From: Semisulcospira habei
Lineage: Eukaryota > Mollusca > Gastropoda > Semisulcospiridae
Reading direction: 5' to 3'
Length of the DNA: 64,000 nt
NCBI GenBank assembly: GCA_036245525.1
Contig: BTPG01000003.1
Span: 210,808,070-210,872,069, forward strand
This document shows, piece by piece, positions 12,280-22,689 of this stretch. The translations under genes were made by a program, and so were the position numbers. Within the stretch, counting starts at the first letter, position 1. Each line of letters begins with the position of its first letter. The notes beneath the pieces are model-generated. The model was not told where the DNA came from and ran no database searches. It saw nothing but the letters and a program-made list of their open reading frames with translations.

Positions 12280-12362
12280 CGTCGGCCGCAGTGTGCTCGT
12301 GCTCAGGCGCGTAAGTGTAATATACAGTCGTGCGTGGGCCAGCTGCGGCCGACATCGTCTAG
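12280..12362. repeat. Degenerate hairpin, family H3
   Basis: GACGTCGGCCGCAGTGTGC on the left and CAGCTGCGGCCGACATCGTC on the right are inverted arms. They are weaker relatives of the GC-rich hairpins at 12505, 41873 and 55010. It lies 45 bases after the lectin exon donor. Confidence 0.5.
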
Positions 12363-12504
12363 GGAGGACCTTTGCTTACTGGGATGTGAATACACCTACT
12401 GTGCAATGTTAAGTATTTTACTTGTTGTGTCGTTAAAAGCAGTTTGGTGAGACTGGTGAAAGAGATCAGAGGAAAAGAACTCCGTAATGGCGATCAAACC
12501 ATTA

Positions 12505-12605
12505 CCCAATGCGCAATAGGCCATCGCGCTGACGTCGGTCACTGTTGGCCCGCGCACGGCTGTGCGTGGATCAACGTCGGCCGACATCGGCCCGATGTGC
12601 ACTAG
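12505..12605. repeat. GC-rich inverted-repeat element, family H3
   Basis: The left end CCCAATGCGCAATAGGCCAT and the right end GACATCGGCCCGATGTGC flank a core with the palindrome-like GCGCACGGCTGTGCG. It is imperfect compared with the copy at 55010. Confidence 0.7.
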
Positions 12606-12662
12606 GTAAGGTGTGAATTTTAAGATTTGAGGTAAGAGTTGTTAGCCATACAGTTCACCATT

Positions 12663-14075
12663 GCGGCAAACACGAGTACTGGAACACACCCAATGTGCAT
12701 TGTAAATACGAGTATTGGAACACACCCAATGTGCATTGTAAATACGAGTATTGGAACACACCCAATGTGATGTGTAAATACAAGTATTGGTACACACACA
12801 ATGTGCAGTGTAAATACGAGTACTGGAACACACTAAATGTGCAGTGTAAATACGAGTATTGGAACACACCCAATGTGCAGTGTAAATACGAGTATTGGAA
12901 CACACCCAATGTGCAGTGTAAATACGAGTACTGGAATACACTAAAATGTGCAGTGTAAATACGAGTATTGGAACACACCCAATGTGCAGTGTAAATACGA
13001 GTATTGGAACACACCCAATGTGCAGTGTAAATACGAGTACTGGAACACACTAAATGTGCAGTGTAAATACGAGTATTGGAACACAACCAATGTGCAGTGT
13101 AAATCCGAGTATTGGAACACACCCAATATGCAGTGTAAATACGAGTACTGGAACACACTAAATGTTCAGTGTAAATACGAGTAATGGAACACACTAAATG
13201 TGCAGTGTAAATACGAGTACTGGAACACACCCAATGTGCATTGTAAATACGAGTATTGGAACACACCCAATGTGCATTGTAAATACAAGTATTAGAACAC
13301 ACCCAATGTGAAGTGTAAATACGAGTATTGGAACACACCCAATGTGCAGTGTAAATACGAGTACTGGAATACACTAAATGTGCAGTGTTAATACGAGTAT
13401 TGGAACACACACAATGTGCAGTGTAAATACGAGTATTGGAACACACCCAATGTGCAGTGTAAATACGAGTACTGGAATACACTAAATGTGCAGTGTAAAT
13501 ACGAGTACTGGAATACACTAAATGTGCAGTGTAAATACGAGTATTGGAACACACCCAAAGTGCAGTGTAAATACGAGTATTGAAACACACCCAATGTGCA
13601 GTGTAAATACGAGTACTGGAATACACTAAATGTGCAGTGTAAATACGAGTATTGGAACACACCCAATGTGCAGTGTAAATACGAGTATTGGAACACACCC
13701 AATGTGCATTGTAAATACGAGTACTGGAATACACTAAATGTGCAGTGTAAACACGAGTATTTGAACACACCCAATGTGCAGTGTAAATACGAGTATTGGA
13801 ACACACCCAATGTGCAGTGTAAATACGAGTACTGGAATACACTAAATGTGCAGTGTAAATACGAGTATTGGAACACACCCAAAGTGCAGTGTAAATACGA
13901 GTACTGGAACACACTAAATGTGCAGTGTAAAAACGAGTATTGGTACACACAATATGCAGTGTAATACGAATATTGGAACACACTAAATGTGCAGTGTAAA
14001 TACGAGTATTGGAACACACCGATTGTGCAATGTAAATACGAGTATTGGAACACGCCCATTTGTGCAGTGTAAATA
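12663..14075. repeat. 36-bp minisatellite, about 39 units
   Basis: The unit contains TATTGGAACACACCCAATGT followed by GCAGTGTAAATACGAG. A second unit type has ACTAAATGTG in place of ACCCAATGTG, usually with ACTGGAATAC. The types often follow an A-A-B order, giving about a 108-bp higher-order period. Because 36 is a multiple of three and the unit lacks stops in some frames, long repetitive ORFs arise on both strands; they are not treated as genes. The array lies in the intron between the lectin exon and EGF exon 1. Confidence 0.95.
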
Positions 14076-14143
14076 TTGCACAGCTGTTCTCGTCTGCTGT
14101 CTGTCTTCTTACAGTAGGGGTTGCTCCTAAATCAACATCAGGT

Positions 14144-14145
14144 CA

Positions 14146-14184
<39 letters not shown>

Positions 14185-15180
14185 TATATTTATAAAGCGC
14201 AAACTCCCTGCAGTGCAGGCTCTAAGCGCTGTACAATGCAAATCAAAGTTAAAACCTAAACACAAATCGATAGACAGAAAAAAACACAAAATACAAATAT
14301 TATAATACAAATTCTAAAATTAACAGCACATAAACACACCCAAAGCACAAACAACCATCACAACAAGGACTGGCACAGGATCATCATGAAGTTGTTGCGA
14401 AACAGAATAGAGACTAGAATTTAGTAAGACAGAGTAGTGAGACTGGAAAAGATGTGTTTTAAGCTGACTTTTAAAAGAAATTACTGTCGGGGCATCACGA
14501 ATGTGCTTCGGAAGCGAATTCCAAATGACTGGGGCCTGGAAACAAAAGGACCTTTCACCAAAGGACTTTGTATTTATTTTCGGTACTTTCAAAAGTTTTT
14601 CACTGCTAGAACGTAAGGTGCGGGAGGCTTGATAAGTAATTAACATACTGGAAAGGTAGGGAGGCAGTGTACCATCGAAATGACGGAAGGCGAAAGTAGC
14701 TACCTTGTACTCAATCCTAGCTTTGATGGGAAGCCAGTGAAGTTGGTACAACAAGGATGACACATGATCTTTTTTTGATTTCTGAAAAATGACGCGAGCT
14801 GCACTGTTTAATATTCTCTGAAGTCGAGCCAGTTCTTCAGATGGCAGACCAGCAAGCAAACAATTACAATAGTCAGTGCGGCTCAAAATCAGTGAAGACA
14901 CAAGCTGAGTGGTGGCAGACTGAGTCAGGAAAGATCTTACAGAGCTTATTTTCTTCAGTTGGAAATAGGCTGCTCTACAGATGGAAGTGATATGGTCATG
15001 CATAGACAAAGTAGAGTCCAAAAGAAAACCAAGGTCACGAACACAGCGTTTGAAAGGTATGGTAGCTTCACCAACAGTCAAGCTGCTGCAGGTGACCTGG
15101 GAAAGAGTGTGATGTGACGCGAAACACATTGACTCAGTTTTGCCACCATTCAGCATGAGCTTGTTCATTAACATCCATTT
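14144..15180 (-). mobile_element. 5'-truncated L2/CR1-like LINE (element 2)
   Basis: A (TAA)n tract (14144-14185) forms the 3' tail, followed on the sense strand by a short 3' UTR and the C-terminal third of an RT ORF. The 5' end stops near 15180, just after the YADD region would have begun. Confidence 0.85.
14320..15174 (-). pseudogene. LINE RT C-terminal fragment
   Basis: 284 open codons beginning in the RT thumb region (MNKLMLNGGKTESMCFA) and continuing through DLGFLLDSTLSMHDHI, SLILSRTDYCNCLLAGLPSE and WNSLPKHIRDA to FKSQLKTHLFQ. The catalytic box is absent because of the truncation. It is homologous to the end of the 3424-5463 ORF but clearly a different subfamily. Confidence 0.85.
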
Positions 15181-15184
15181 ACGG

Positions 15185-15442
15185 TAGGTTGAGCCCTTTC
15201 ATAGTAAGAAAAAACTAGGTTGCGCCCCTTTCGCTGTTGAAGAAAGGTGAACCCAATTCAACTGCAACAGGCATAGATCCTCATGAGTCTCCGCAGCAGC
15301 GGAGGCTCATGAGGATCTATGCCTTTTGCTGACACCACTTTATATCCAGGTTTCTTGGACCAATCAAGTACTTTGGCGTTAAGTTACAAAAGATTTTAGA
15401 AAAAAAAAATAACTGGTTCCTGTAGCAGGGAAGGGGTTAATA
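15185..15442. repeat. MITE-like element with central H1 hairpin
   Basis: The core 15270-15323 is a near-perfect hairpin: GCATAGATCCTCATGAGTC pairs with GGCTCATGAGGATCTATGC. The right end GGAAGGGGTTAA (to 15439) matches the end of the related element at 20240-20254. The left end is unclear and may be cut by LINE element 2. Confidence 0.65.
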
Positions 15443-15664
15443 AAAAAGACTAAAGGGGCTGTTTTGTTGAATCGCATCGATCGCTGCGGCTTACATCATG
15501 TACTAGTCGTTCCGTTAATACCTGAGACTGTCCGTGAAAAGTTGTAACTAGATCTGAATTACCTCTTTTGTTTCACAATTTACGTTTATTCATCTCTGCC
15601 TCAGGCTGCAGTGCCCGTTAAAAAAAATATTACATAAACACTAACTTCAATGGAATGTTCACAG

Positions 15665-15805
15665 TTTGCAGCGACCATTACTGGGGCAGTGGCTGTGACC
15701 GGGTGTGTGGTGAGTGTCGTTACGGTGCTCTGTGTGACAAGGTGACGGGACGCTGTCCGTCGGGGTGTAAGAATCCCGGAATTCAACTGCCGCTGTGTAC
15801 ACAAG
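15665..15805 (+). CDS. Receptor exon: EGF-like module 1
   Basis: The exon is 141 nt, phase 1 at both ends, bounded by an ACAG acceptor and a GTGACT donor. It encodes 47 residues with eight cysteines, beginning CSDHYWGSGCDRVCGEC, then CDKVTGRC, CPSGC and a final C. The spacing C-x8-C-x3-C-x2-C-x5-C-x6-C is that of the laminin-like EGF modules of Draper, CED-1 and MEGF10. Such modules are extracellular spacers or ligand-binding units. The last loop (SGCKNPGIQLPLC) is longer than in the other three modules. The exon lies between a truncated LINE on its left (end near 15180) and a (TAA)n-tailed LINE on its right. Confidence 0.8.
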
Positions 15806-15866
15806 GTGACTGATTCGTTTTGCAATCAATGGAACGAGTGTTGTAATGTTAACACGTTTTGTTGTT

Positions 15867-15867
<1 letters not shown>

Positions 15868-15936
<69 letters not shown>

Positions 15937-17690
15937 ATAGTTCTTGTATAGCGCTGTTCTCCAGGAAAACACTGGACTTATGCACATGCGCAACAGCACA
16001 CCCTCTCTCTCAGACACACGCACGATTATACACTACTTTAAACCACCCCATCTCTTCCCAACACCTTACATTCACTTCCTCTAGGATCAGAATGAAAGTC
16101 AGTAAACAGTTAGCTAAAGATGAGCTAAGTGTTAAATGCCCGACAGAAAGAAAAGTCTTTAATTGAGCTTTGAACTGTGACAATGTGGGCAGATTCCGCA
16201 TTTCAGTTGGCAGCGAGTTCCACACACTCGGGGCTAAAAAGGTGAAAGAACGCTCTCCGACAGTTTTCATGTTAAGCTTCAGGAGTTTAAAAAGTTTTAC
16301 ACTGGAGGAACGGAGGGCGCGTGATGGATGATAAACAGACAGCTTGGCAGAAAGGTACGGCGGGAGAGATCCGTCAAAATGCCGATATGCGAAAATTGCA
16401 ATTTTGTACTGGCAGTGGAATTTTACGGGCAGCCCGTGCAGCTGCTTCAGTATAGCTGTAAAGTGGTCTCTCTTTCGTTTCTTCAAGATGAGACGCTCCG
16501 CATTGTTTTGAATCATCTGCAAGCGTAAAATCGGAGCCGCCGGTAAACCTGCCAGTACAGACTTGCAATAATCGAGCCTGGACGTATTGAATGCATTTAC
16601 ATGTCTTGACGCCGCACTTTCTGTGAGATATGGTCTGAGGGAAGAAATTCTGCGCAGCTCAAGGAAACCAGCTCGGCAGACGCCACTGATATGATCATGC
16701 ATGGAGAGCGTCGAATCAATCTTCACACCCAGATATTTGACACAGTTATGGAAGGGAACGCTGCAGCCACCAATGTTTGCGAACTCGCCGTCAGAATAAG
16801 GCGAGACTAAGAGCCAACAGGCATGACTTCGGTTTTGTCAGTGTTAAGCTTAAGTTTGTTGCTTGTCATCCAGGACAGGACGTCGTCTATACAACACTGT
16901 ACGCTCATCTTAGCGGAGCTGAAATGGCTAGGCGCGCTACTTCTTGACAATTCAGTATCGTCAGCATACTTGTGAAAATCACACTCATGGGCGGCAATTA
17001 CATCAGACAGAGGTTGTGAATATAGAGTGAACAAAACAGGCCCTAATACGGAGCCCTGAGGGACTCCACACTACAAAAGATTAGAAGCAGATAGCTGGCC
17101 ATTATCAATAACAGCCTGAGAACGATCCTTAACGTATGAAGTGAACCAGGCCAGGACAGTACCACGGATGCCAAAGGTCACCTCTAACCTCTTCAGCAAA
17201 ACAGAATGATCGAGCGTGTTGAATGCTGCACTGAGGTCCAGCAGAGCAATGAGAAAGACAAGTCTCTTGTCTGCCTTCACTAGCAGACCATCCAGAACGC
17301 TCAGCACAGCAGTCTCCGTGCTGTGATCTTTTCTGTATGCCGAGTGATGCATTTCTAACAGACCGTTTCCAGACAAATAGCTTTGTAGCTGTTTCAAAAC
17401 AACCTTCTCCAAAATATTTGAAATAAACGGAAGGTTAGAGACAGGTCTAAAATGCTTCAAGTCGTTTGGGTCCAGTCCAGGCTTTTTCAAGAGTGGTGTT
17501 ACAACAGCATGTTTAAACTGAGTAGGCACTGTACCTGTAGAGAGAGAGGCATTAACTATAGTGGTAATCATTGGGAGGAGATCATCGATACGCTGTTTTA
17601 AGAGGGACGTGGCAGTGGGATCAAGCACACAGATCTTTGTTGGTGACTTCATAATAAGTTCATATATATAGTTCTATCACTGGGAAACTG
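15868..17690 (-). mobile_element. 5'-truncated L2/CR1-like LINE (element 3), broken ORF
   Basis: The (TAA)n tail is at 15868-15934, followed by the CATAGTTCTTGTATAGCGC 3' end shared with element 1 and the fragment at 355-657. RT coding blocks lie on the minus strand at 17652-17071, 17034-16807 and 16726-16010. They include NYRPVSNLPFISKILEK-like (here KHFRPVSNLPFIS), [29 protein letters not shown] and the C-terminal WNSLPTEMRNL. Stops or frameshifts lie near 17060 and 16770-16800, so no full RT can be made. It lies wholly inside the intron between EGF exons 1 and 2, antisense to the receptor gene. Confidence 0.88.
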
Positions 17691-17797
17691 CGAGTGCATT
17701 TATACTAAAAACATTATAGGCAGTGAATGTACCGCTGTGACCTTTAATTCATCAGAATTGACTGTGATACTGATCATAATGTTCCCTGATCTTTCAG

Positions 17798-17926
17798 AGT
17801 GCCCAAACGGTACATTTGGTTCACACTGTAGGCACATCTGCGGCAGTAACTGTAGTGGCGTTTGTAACAAGGTCAATGGACACTGCAAGTGCAAACCGGG
17901 ATGGAAAGGCCTGGCGTGTCTTAAAC
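17798..17926 (+). CDS. Receptor exon: EGF-like module 2
   Basis: The exon is 129 nt (43 residues), with a pyrimidine-rich CTTTCAG acceptor and a consensus GTAAGT donor, phase 1 at both ends. It starts CPNGTFGSHCRHICGSNC and finishes with the classic CKCKPGWKGLAC signature, giving eight cysteines in Draper/MEGF10 spacing. Sequons are NGT and NCS. It is the cleanest module of the set. Its donor opens the 35.4-kb intron that carries the Polinton relic and most LINEs. Confidence 0.85.
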
Positions 17927-18005
17927 GTAAGTATTTATTACGGTTAATCAAACACTGAGAGTCAGTTGAGCATGTTGATTCTGCTTGTATGGCTGCATTC
18001 ATTAT

Positions 18006-18212
18006 TAACCCCTCCACTGCAGAGAAAAAAGTGATTAAAATCCAAATGCAAGAGACATAGATCCTCATGAGCCCCCGCAGTCGCGGCGGCTTATGAGGAT
18101 CTATGCCTTTTGCTGAGGCCATTTTGTTGAGATCCGTGTTTCTTTGACCGTTTTGGCGTTTGGTTGTTGAATGAACCAATATTTTAGAAACAATAATGTA
18201 CGAACAGTATAG
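18006..18212. repeat. TTAA-bounded MITE, left part (interrupted by a LINE), with H1 hairpin
   Basis: It begins TTAACCCCTCCACTGCAG. Its central hairpin (18056-18105) pairs CATAGATCCTCATGAGCC with the inverted GGCTTATGAGGATCTATG. The sequence after the hairpin parallels the element at 15185-15442 (TTTTGCTGA, TTTCTTTGACC, TTTTGGCGTT, ATTTTAGAAA). The matching right end GGCAGGGAAGGGGTTAA lies at 20238-20254, on the far side of LINE element 4. Confidence 0.65.
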
Positions 18213-20233
18213 TAATAATAATAATAATTACGGTATTTATAATGCGCTTATCTTATAATAATTATAACTCTAAGCGCTAACACTCACAACTCGCGCACGC
18301 ATGCGCACGCTTTAGACAATGACTCACGTACCACAAACAGTGAAATACATTACGACGGTCAGCTTGGGGTGGGGAGTGCGGTGATATAGTGCTAAAACTG
18401 TTGAAAGAGGTGAGTTTTGAGGGCGGACTGGAAGGAGGAGAGAGAGTGTTTCTGACGGAGAGAGAGTGGGAGAGTGTTCCAGGTGGATGGACCGTAGACG
18501 GAGAAGGAGCGGGGACCGAAAGTGTTAAGTTTGGTGCGAGGGATGTGGAGGCGGAGAGGGTCGGAGGCAGAGCGGAGGGAGCGGGAAGGTGTGTAGGGGT
18601 GAAGTAAGTTGGAGAGATAGGCAGGAGCGCAGTTGTTCAGGGATTTGTAGCAGAGAGACAGAACTTTGTATTGGATGCGTTGGGGGATGGGGAGCCAGTG
18701 AAGGAGTTTGAGCAGGGGTGTGATGTGGTCGGATTTTTTCTTTCTGAGGACGAGGCGGGCAGCATTGTTCTGGACGCGTTGGAGAGTGAAGATGGTGGAG
18801 TGAGGGAGACCGGAAAGGAGAGAGTTGCAATAGTCGATGCGAGATAAGATGAGAGAGACAGCAAGTTTGGTGGCAGCTTCGGTAGTGAGGTATTTTCTGA
18901 TCTGACTGATGCGGCGGAGGTGGAAATAGCATGCCTGGGTCGTGGCGGAGACGAAACTGGTCATGGACAGAGAGGAATCGAGGATGACGCCGAGGTTCTT
19001 GGCCGAGTCAGAGAGGGAGATGGGGGTGCTATCGAGTTGAAGGTGGAGAGAGGGAGGGAGCTGGGAGAGTTTTTGGCGAGTGCCTACCAGCATGGCTTCC
19101 GTTTTGTCGTCGTTCAGTTTCAGCTTGTTTGCTGTCATCCAGTTTTTCACGTCTTTGTAGCAGTCAGCCGTGCGAGTCAGTAGTGACTGAGTGTTGTCGA
19201 TTTTGTCTTTGTCTTGCAGTTGTGAGTCGTCAGGGTAGAGGTGGTGGTGTATGCGGTGAGACTGGATGATGTTGGACAGAGGAGAGGTGTAGAGTGTGAA
19301 AAGGACCGGGCCCAGGACGGATCCCTGTGGAACTCCGCAGAAGAGCGTTACCGCGTTGGAAGAGACGCCGTTGATGGTGACGGACTGCTGTCTGTCAGAG
19401 AGGTAGGAGAGAAACCAGGAGTGAGCAGAGTCAGTGATGCCGAAGGAGTGGTGGAGTCGGTGGAGGAGGATAGAGTGGTCTATAGTGTCAAAGGCGGCAG
19501 AGAGATCGAGTAGTGTAAGAAGGGAGATGTTGCCAGAGTGTAGTGGAGAGAAGCAGCTCGTTTAAGATATGTAGAAGGGCTGTTTCAGTGCTGTGATGTT
19601 TGCGATAGGCAGACTGGAATGGACTGAGGAGGTTGTTGTCGGTGAGATGGAGGTTGAGCTGGTTGAGAACAACCTTCTCAAGAAGCTTGGACAGGAATGA
19701 GAGATTGGAGACTGGGCGATAGTTCTTGAGTTCGTTTGGGTCGAGGTTGTGTTTTTTGAGGAGAGGACGGACGATGGCGGACTTGAAGATATCGGGGACG
19801 GAGCCGTTTTCTAGAGATGCGTTGATGATGTCGGTAATGAAGGGTAGAAGTTTTGGAAGGCGGTCACGGTAGAGAGAAGCTGGGAGGGGGTCAAGTTCGC
19901 AGGTTTTGAAGGGCATGGACTTTATGGTCTTGAGGACTTCATCCTGAGAGACGGTGCGGAAGGACGAGAGGGGAGTGCCGGAAAAGGTGGGGTCGGGAGG
20001 GCAAGGCGGAGGAGACAGGGTGTCGAGTGTGTCGCGCAGATTTTGGATTTTGTCCGAAAAATAGGTAGAGAAAGCAGACGGGAGTTCTTCTTTGCTGTGT
20101 GTGTTGGGGAGAGGAGAGTCTTTAGAAGTGCCTAGGAGTGTGTTCATGGTGGCGTAGAGGGTTTTGAAAGAGGTGGATTCCAGGATTTGGTTTTGAAGGT
20201 GTTTGCGTTTAGATTCGGAGATCATTTTGCATA
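18213..20233 (-). mobile_element. LINE element 4 (GC-rich L2/CR1-like family beta)
   Basis: On the minus strand it spans about 20233 to 18229, with tail (TTA)n at 18228-18213. Coding blocks are 20225-19488 (pre-RT and first RT motifs: KNYRPVSNLSFLSKLLEKVV, SAYRKHHSTETALLHIL) and 19150-18392 (thumb and C-terminus: [23 protein letters not shown], [26 protein letters not shown]). The region between (19488-19150), which should hold the SAAFD, GVPQGS and YADD motifs, is frameshifted. The family shows strong C-richness in the sense strand, unlike elements 1 to 3. It was inserted into the MITE described at 18006 and 20238. Confidence 0.85.
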
Positions 20234-20254
20234 GTGGCAGGGAAGGGGTTAAAT
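20234..20254. repeat. Right end of the interrupted TTAA MITE
   Basis: GTGGCAGGGAAGGGGTTAA is the inverted counterpart of the TTAACCCCTCCACTGC left end at 18006. It is also nearly identical to the right end of the element at 15185-15442. Confidence 0.55.
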
Positions 20255-20409
20255 GTTGTTAGCCCTGATCAACATTTCAGCTGCATCTAGACCAGATCAG
20301 TCATTAGATTCTCTTTAATATTCAAGAACAAGCGGCGTAAAAATAAGTTGCAGGTCTTAGCTTTTCATCTATTTTAGTTGGTTGATTAGGCATTGCTTAT
20401 TTGCGCTAT

Positions 20410-21707
20410 TTTGGATTGTACGCAACACATCACCAAACCAACCCACCGACTCGCCCACACCCTCGACTGGATCATCACCCGCACCTCCGATCAACTCTTT
20501 CTCGACTCCGACAACACCTCTGTACTTCCCGCTGACCACCTCGCTATTCTCCTCTCCCTCAACCTACCTCCCCCGAAAAAAATCCAAGATCCTTGTCTCT
20601 CGTCACAAACTAAAATCTGTCAACCGAGAGAGCTTCTTCGACGAAGCTGTCGACCTTCTCTTGGACCCCGCCTCCTCTCCCGATCTTGCATCCCATTTCG
20701 CCTCCTCCCTTCAAAAACTTCTAGACACCCATGCCCCTGTCACCACCTGCTCCATACCCAACCGACCCACCTCCCCCTGGCTCACTGATGACATAGCTGA
20801 GACCAAGCGCGAGCGCCGACAAGCGGAACGCCGCTGCCGCTCATCTGACCTCACCGTTCACAGACAGATCTTCCAAACATCTCGATTAAAAGTCTGCAGA
20901 ATGATCTCCGACTCCAAACGTAAACATCTTCGAAACAAAATTCTGGAATCCACTTCTTCCAAAACCCTCTACGCCACCATGAACACACTCCTAGGCACTT
21001 CTAAAGACTCCCCTCTCCCCAACACACACAACAAAGAAGAACTCCCGTCCGTTTTTCCACCTAATTTTCCGACAAAATTCAAACTCCGCGCAACACAGTC
21101 GACACTCTGTCGTCTCCGCCTTGCCTCTCAGGATGAAGTCCTCAAGACCATAAAGTCCATGCCTTTCAAAACCTGCGAACTAGATCCCCTTCCAGCTTCT
21201 CTCAACCGAAACGGCCTTCCAAAACTTCTGCTCTTCATTACCGACATCATCAACACATCTCTAGAGAACGGCTCCGTCCCCGATATCTTCAAGTCCGCCA
21301 TCGTCCGTCCTCTCCTCAAAAAACACAACCTCGACCCAAACGAACTAAAAAACTATCGCCCAGTTTTCAATCTCTCTTTCCTGTCCAAGCTTCTTGAAAA
21401 GGTCGTTTTCAACCAGCTCAACCTCCGCCTCACAGACACCAACCTCCTCAGTTCATTCCAGTCCGCCTATCGCAAATATCACACCACTGAAACAGCCCTT
21501 CTACATATCCTAAACGACGTGCTTCTCTCCACCGACTCGGGCAACATCTCCCTTCTTACGCTACTCGACCTCTCTGCCGCCTTCGACTCTATAGACCACT
21601 CTATCCTCCTCCACTGCCTTCACCACTTCTTTGGAATCACCAACTCTGCTCACTCCTGGTTTCTCTCCTACCTCTCCGACAGACAGCAGTCCGTCACCAT
21701 CAACGGC
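20410..21707 (+). mobile_element. LINE element 5 (family beta), missing its 3' half
   Basis: The translation of the + strand begins in the end of an endonuclease domain (TKPTHRLAHTLDWIITR in one frame, shifting to a second). It continues through the linker MISDSKRKHLRNKILESTS and the first RT motifs ([54 protein letters not shown]) and stops abruptly after VTING. The GVPQGS and catalytic YADD segments are absent. Loss of the 3' end is not how LINEs truncate on insertion, so a later deletion is likely. The break abuts the Polinton-like integrase fragment. It lies head-to-head with element 4 of the same family. Confidence 0.82.
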
Positions 21708-22043
21708 GTCTTTGTACCTTGAAGCAATGTCAACAACAGTTAGTGCATACTTGTATCACTTCTTTCTTATTTCATCATGCGGTAAAAACAGGAGGTCCAT
21801 TTGATGGGTGTCATTGGACGTAGTGTTCACAAATGGAGGTCTTGATATTTTTCGGGGAGCAGGAAGATATATTTGCCAAATTTTCTGTTTTTGCAGCCAC
21901 AGTTTTATTTGTTTGAGTGTGACATCGCCGCCCACAGCCGCGTGTAATTTCTCTAATGCAGTCTTTCCTTTCCAGTAACCAATTGGAGAGTAATATATTT
22001 TTGATGGCTTAGCGTCTGTAATTTTTTCTAGTAATAAAAACAT
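21708..22043 (-). pseudogene. Polinton/adintovirus-like integrase, N-terminal fragment
   Basis: On the minus strand the fragment starts at 22043 and reads a KxYYSPIGYWKGKTALEKL region, then LWLQKQKIWQIYLPAPRK and an HQMDLLFLPHD block. These match the retrovirus-like DDE integrases of Maverick/Polinton elements and adintoviruses, which insert the linear element into host DNA. The Asp in HQMDLL is in the position of the first catalytic acidic residue. An in-frame TGA at 21758-21756 interrupts the frame. The homologous frame continues about 14 codons and is cut at about 21708 where LINE element 5 begins. The rest of the catalytic core and any C-terminal chromodomain are missing. The start codon overlaps the end of the next upstream gene by 16 bases, as in compact viral genomes. 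Family assignment is from recall of motif patterns. Confidence 0.72.
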
Positions 22044-22438
22044 GTGAAATATACAAATGTCATTCCCACTAGAACAAAGATTATTTCGCCGTTTCTTTGT
22101 TTTAGACTTGGTTGATAGTAATCACTAAATTTTGGCTGTGGGGTGGACATATCTTCGCCAGTAACAAGAAAATCTTCTCTGATTGCGTCATCGACATTAG
22201 AAAATGTATGCTGTGCGTGACCTTCTTGTATGAGTTTTTCATTGATAAAATCAAGTTTCTCTATTCTTTGCTTCTCATACGCTTGCTCTGCCTGCGCTAA
22301 TTTTTCAGATGCCTCATTGTGACGTCTCATTTCTTCTGCAGATTCTTCTCTACTTTCTTTTGAAAAGAGATAATTTGACTCACTAAATGCCAGGGCATTG
22401 ACAACAGCCCCTCCCACAATAACAGCTAAAGTCGCCAT
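22028..22438 (-). CDS. Small two-helix membrane protein of the Polinton-like relic
   Basis: An open frame of 136 codons, with start ATG at 22438. The N-terminal helix is hydrophobic (MATLAVIVGGAVVNALAF), the middle is charged and coiled-coil-like (EESAEEMRRHNEASEKL, EQAYEKQRIEKLDFINEKL), a short acidic linker contains SDYYQPS, and a second hydrophobic helix (EIIFVLVGMTFVYFTCFYY) sits at the very C-terminus. It resembles a recurrent unnamed protein that I recall next to integrase genes in invertebrate Polinton/adintovirus-like elements; its function is not known to me. It is intact and overlaps the integrase start. Confidence 0.6.
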   Translation of the reverse strand: MATLAVIVGGAVVNALAFSESNYLFSKESREESAEEMRRHNEASEKLAQAEQAYEKQRIEKLDFINEKLIQEGHAQHTFSNVDDAIREDFLVTGEDMSTPQPKFSDYYQPSLKQRNGEIIFVLVGMTFVYFTCFYY

Positions 22439-22449
22439 ACTTATTTTAT

Positions 22450-22681
22450 TTACTTAGAAACATTTTCGGGAATAAATCCTTGGTTGATGAGAAAGTCTTT
22501 TGTAGCAATTGACACTGTTACAACAGCTACTAGCTTAGCCGCATCTTCGAAGTCTAATCTACTCATGGTGGCCGATTTCTTTTTGAGTTGACTTTTCCCT
22601 AACATAGTGTAAGCAACTGCTAGTCCGCTTATTCACAGCAGAGTGATAGACGAGGTTCATTATGTTCTTTGCGTCACTCAT
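22450..22681 (-). pseudogene. Short membrane protein of the Polinton-like relic, probable frameshift
   Basis: The downstream part is an open frame from an ATG at 22566 (or an in-frame ATG at 22596) to TAA at 22452-22450. It carries one hydrophobic segment (AAKLVAVVTVSIA) and ends with IPENVSK. An upstream ATG at 22681 opens a second frame that reads about 17 codons and then falls out of phase near 22630. The two look like one short gene with a single-base indel. The stop is 12 bases before the start of the 22438 gene. Confidence 0.5.
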
Positions 22682-22689
22682 TTTCTAAT

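Noticed and set aside
12655..14059. Long ORFs (up to 454 codons) of a 12-residue repeat on both strands
   Set aside because: They are produced by a 36-bp tandem repeat lacking stops. Frames exist on both strands with no start context, splice sites or domain.
17700..18179. 159-codon ORF on the minus strand
   Set aside because: It lies antisense to EGF exon 2 and runs through a MITE hairpin; the sense exon is far better supported.
20382..21722. A 446-codon cellular gene
   Set aside because: It is a LINE fragment (RT fingers motifs, same family as the minus-strand element next to it); its last few codons read into the integrase relic.
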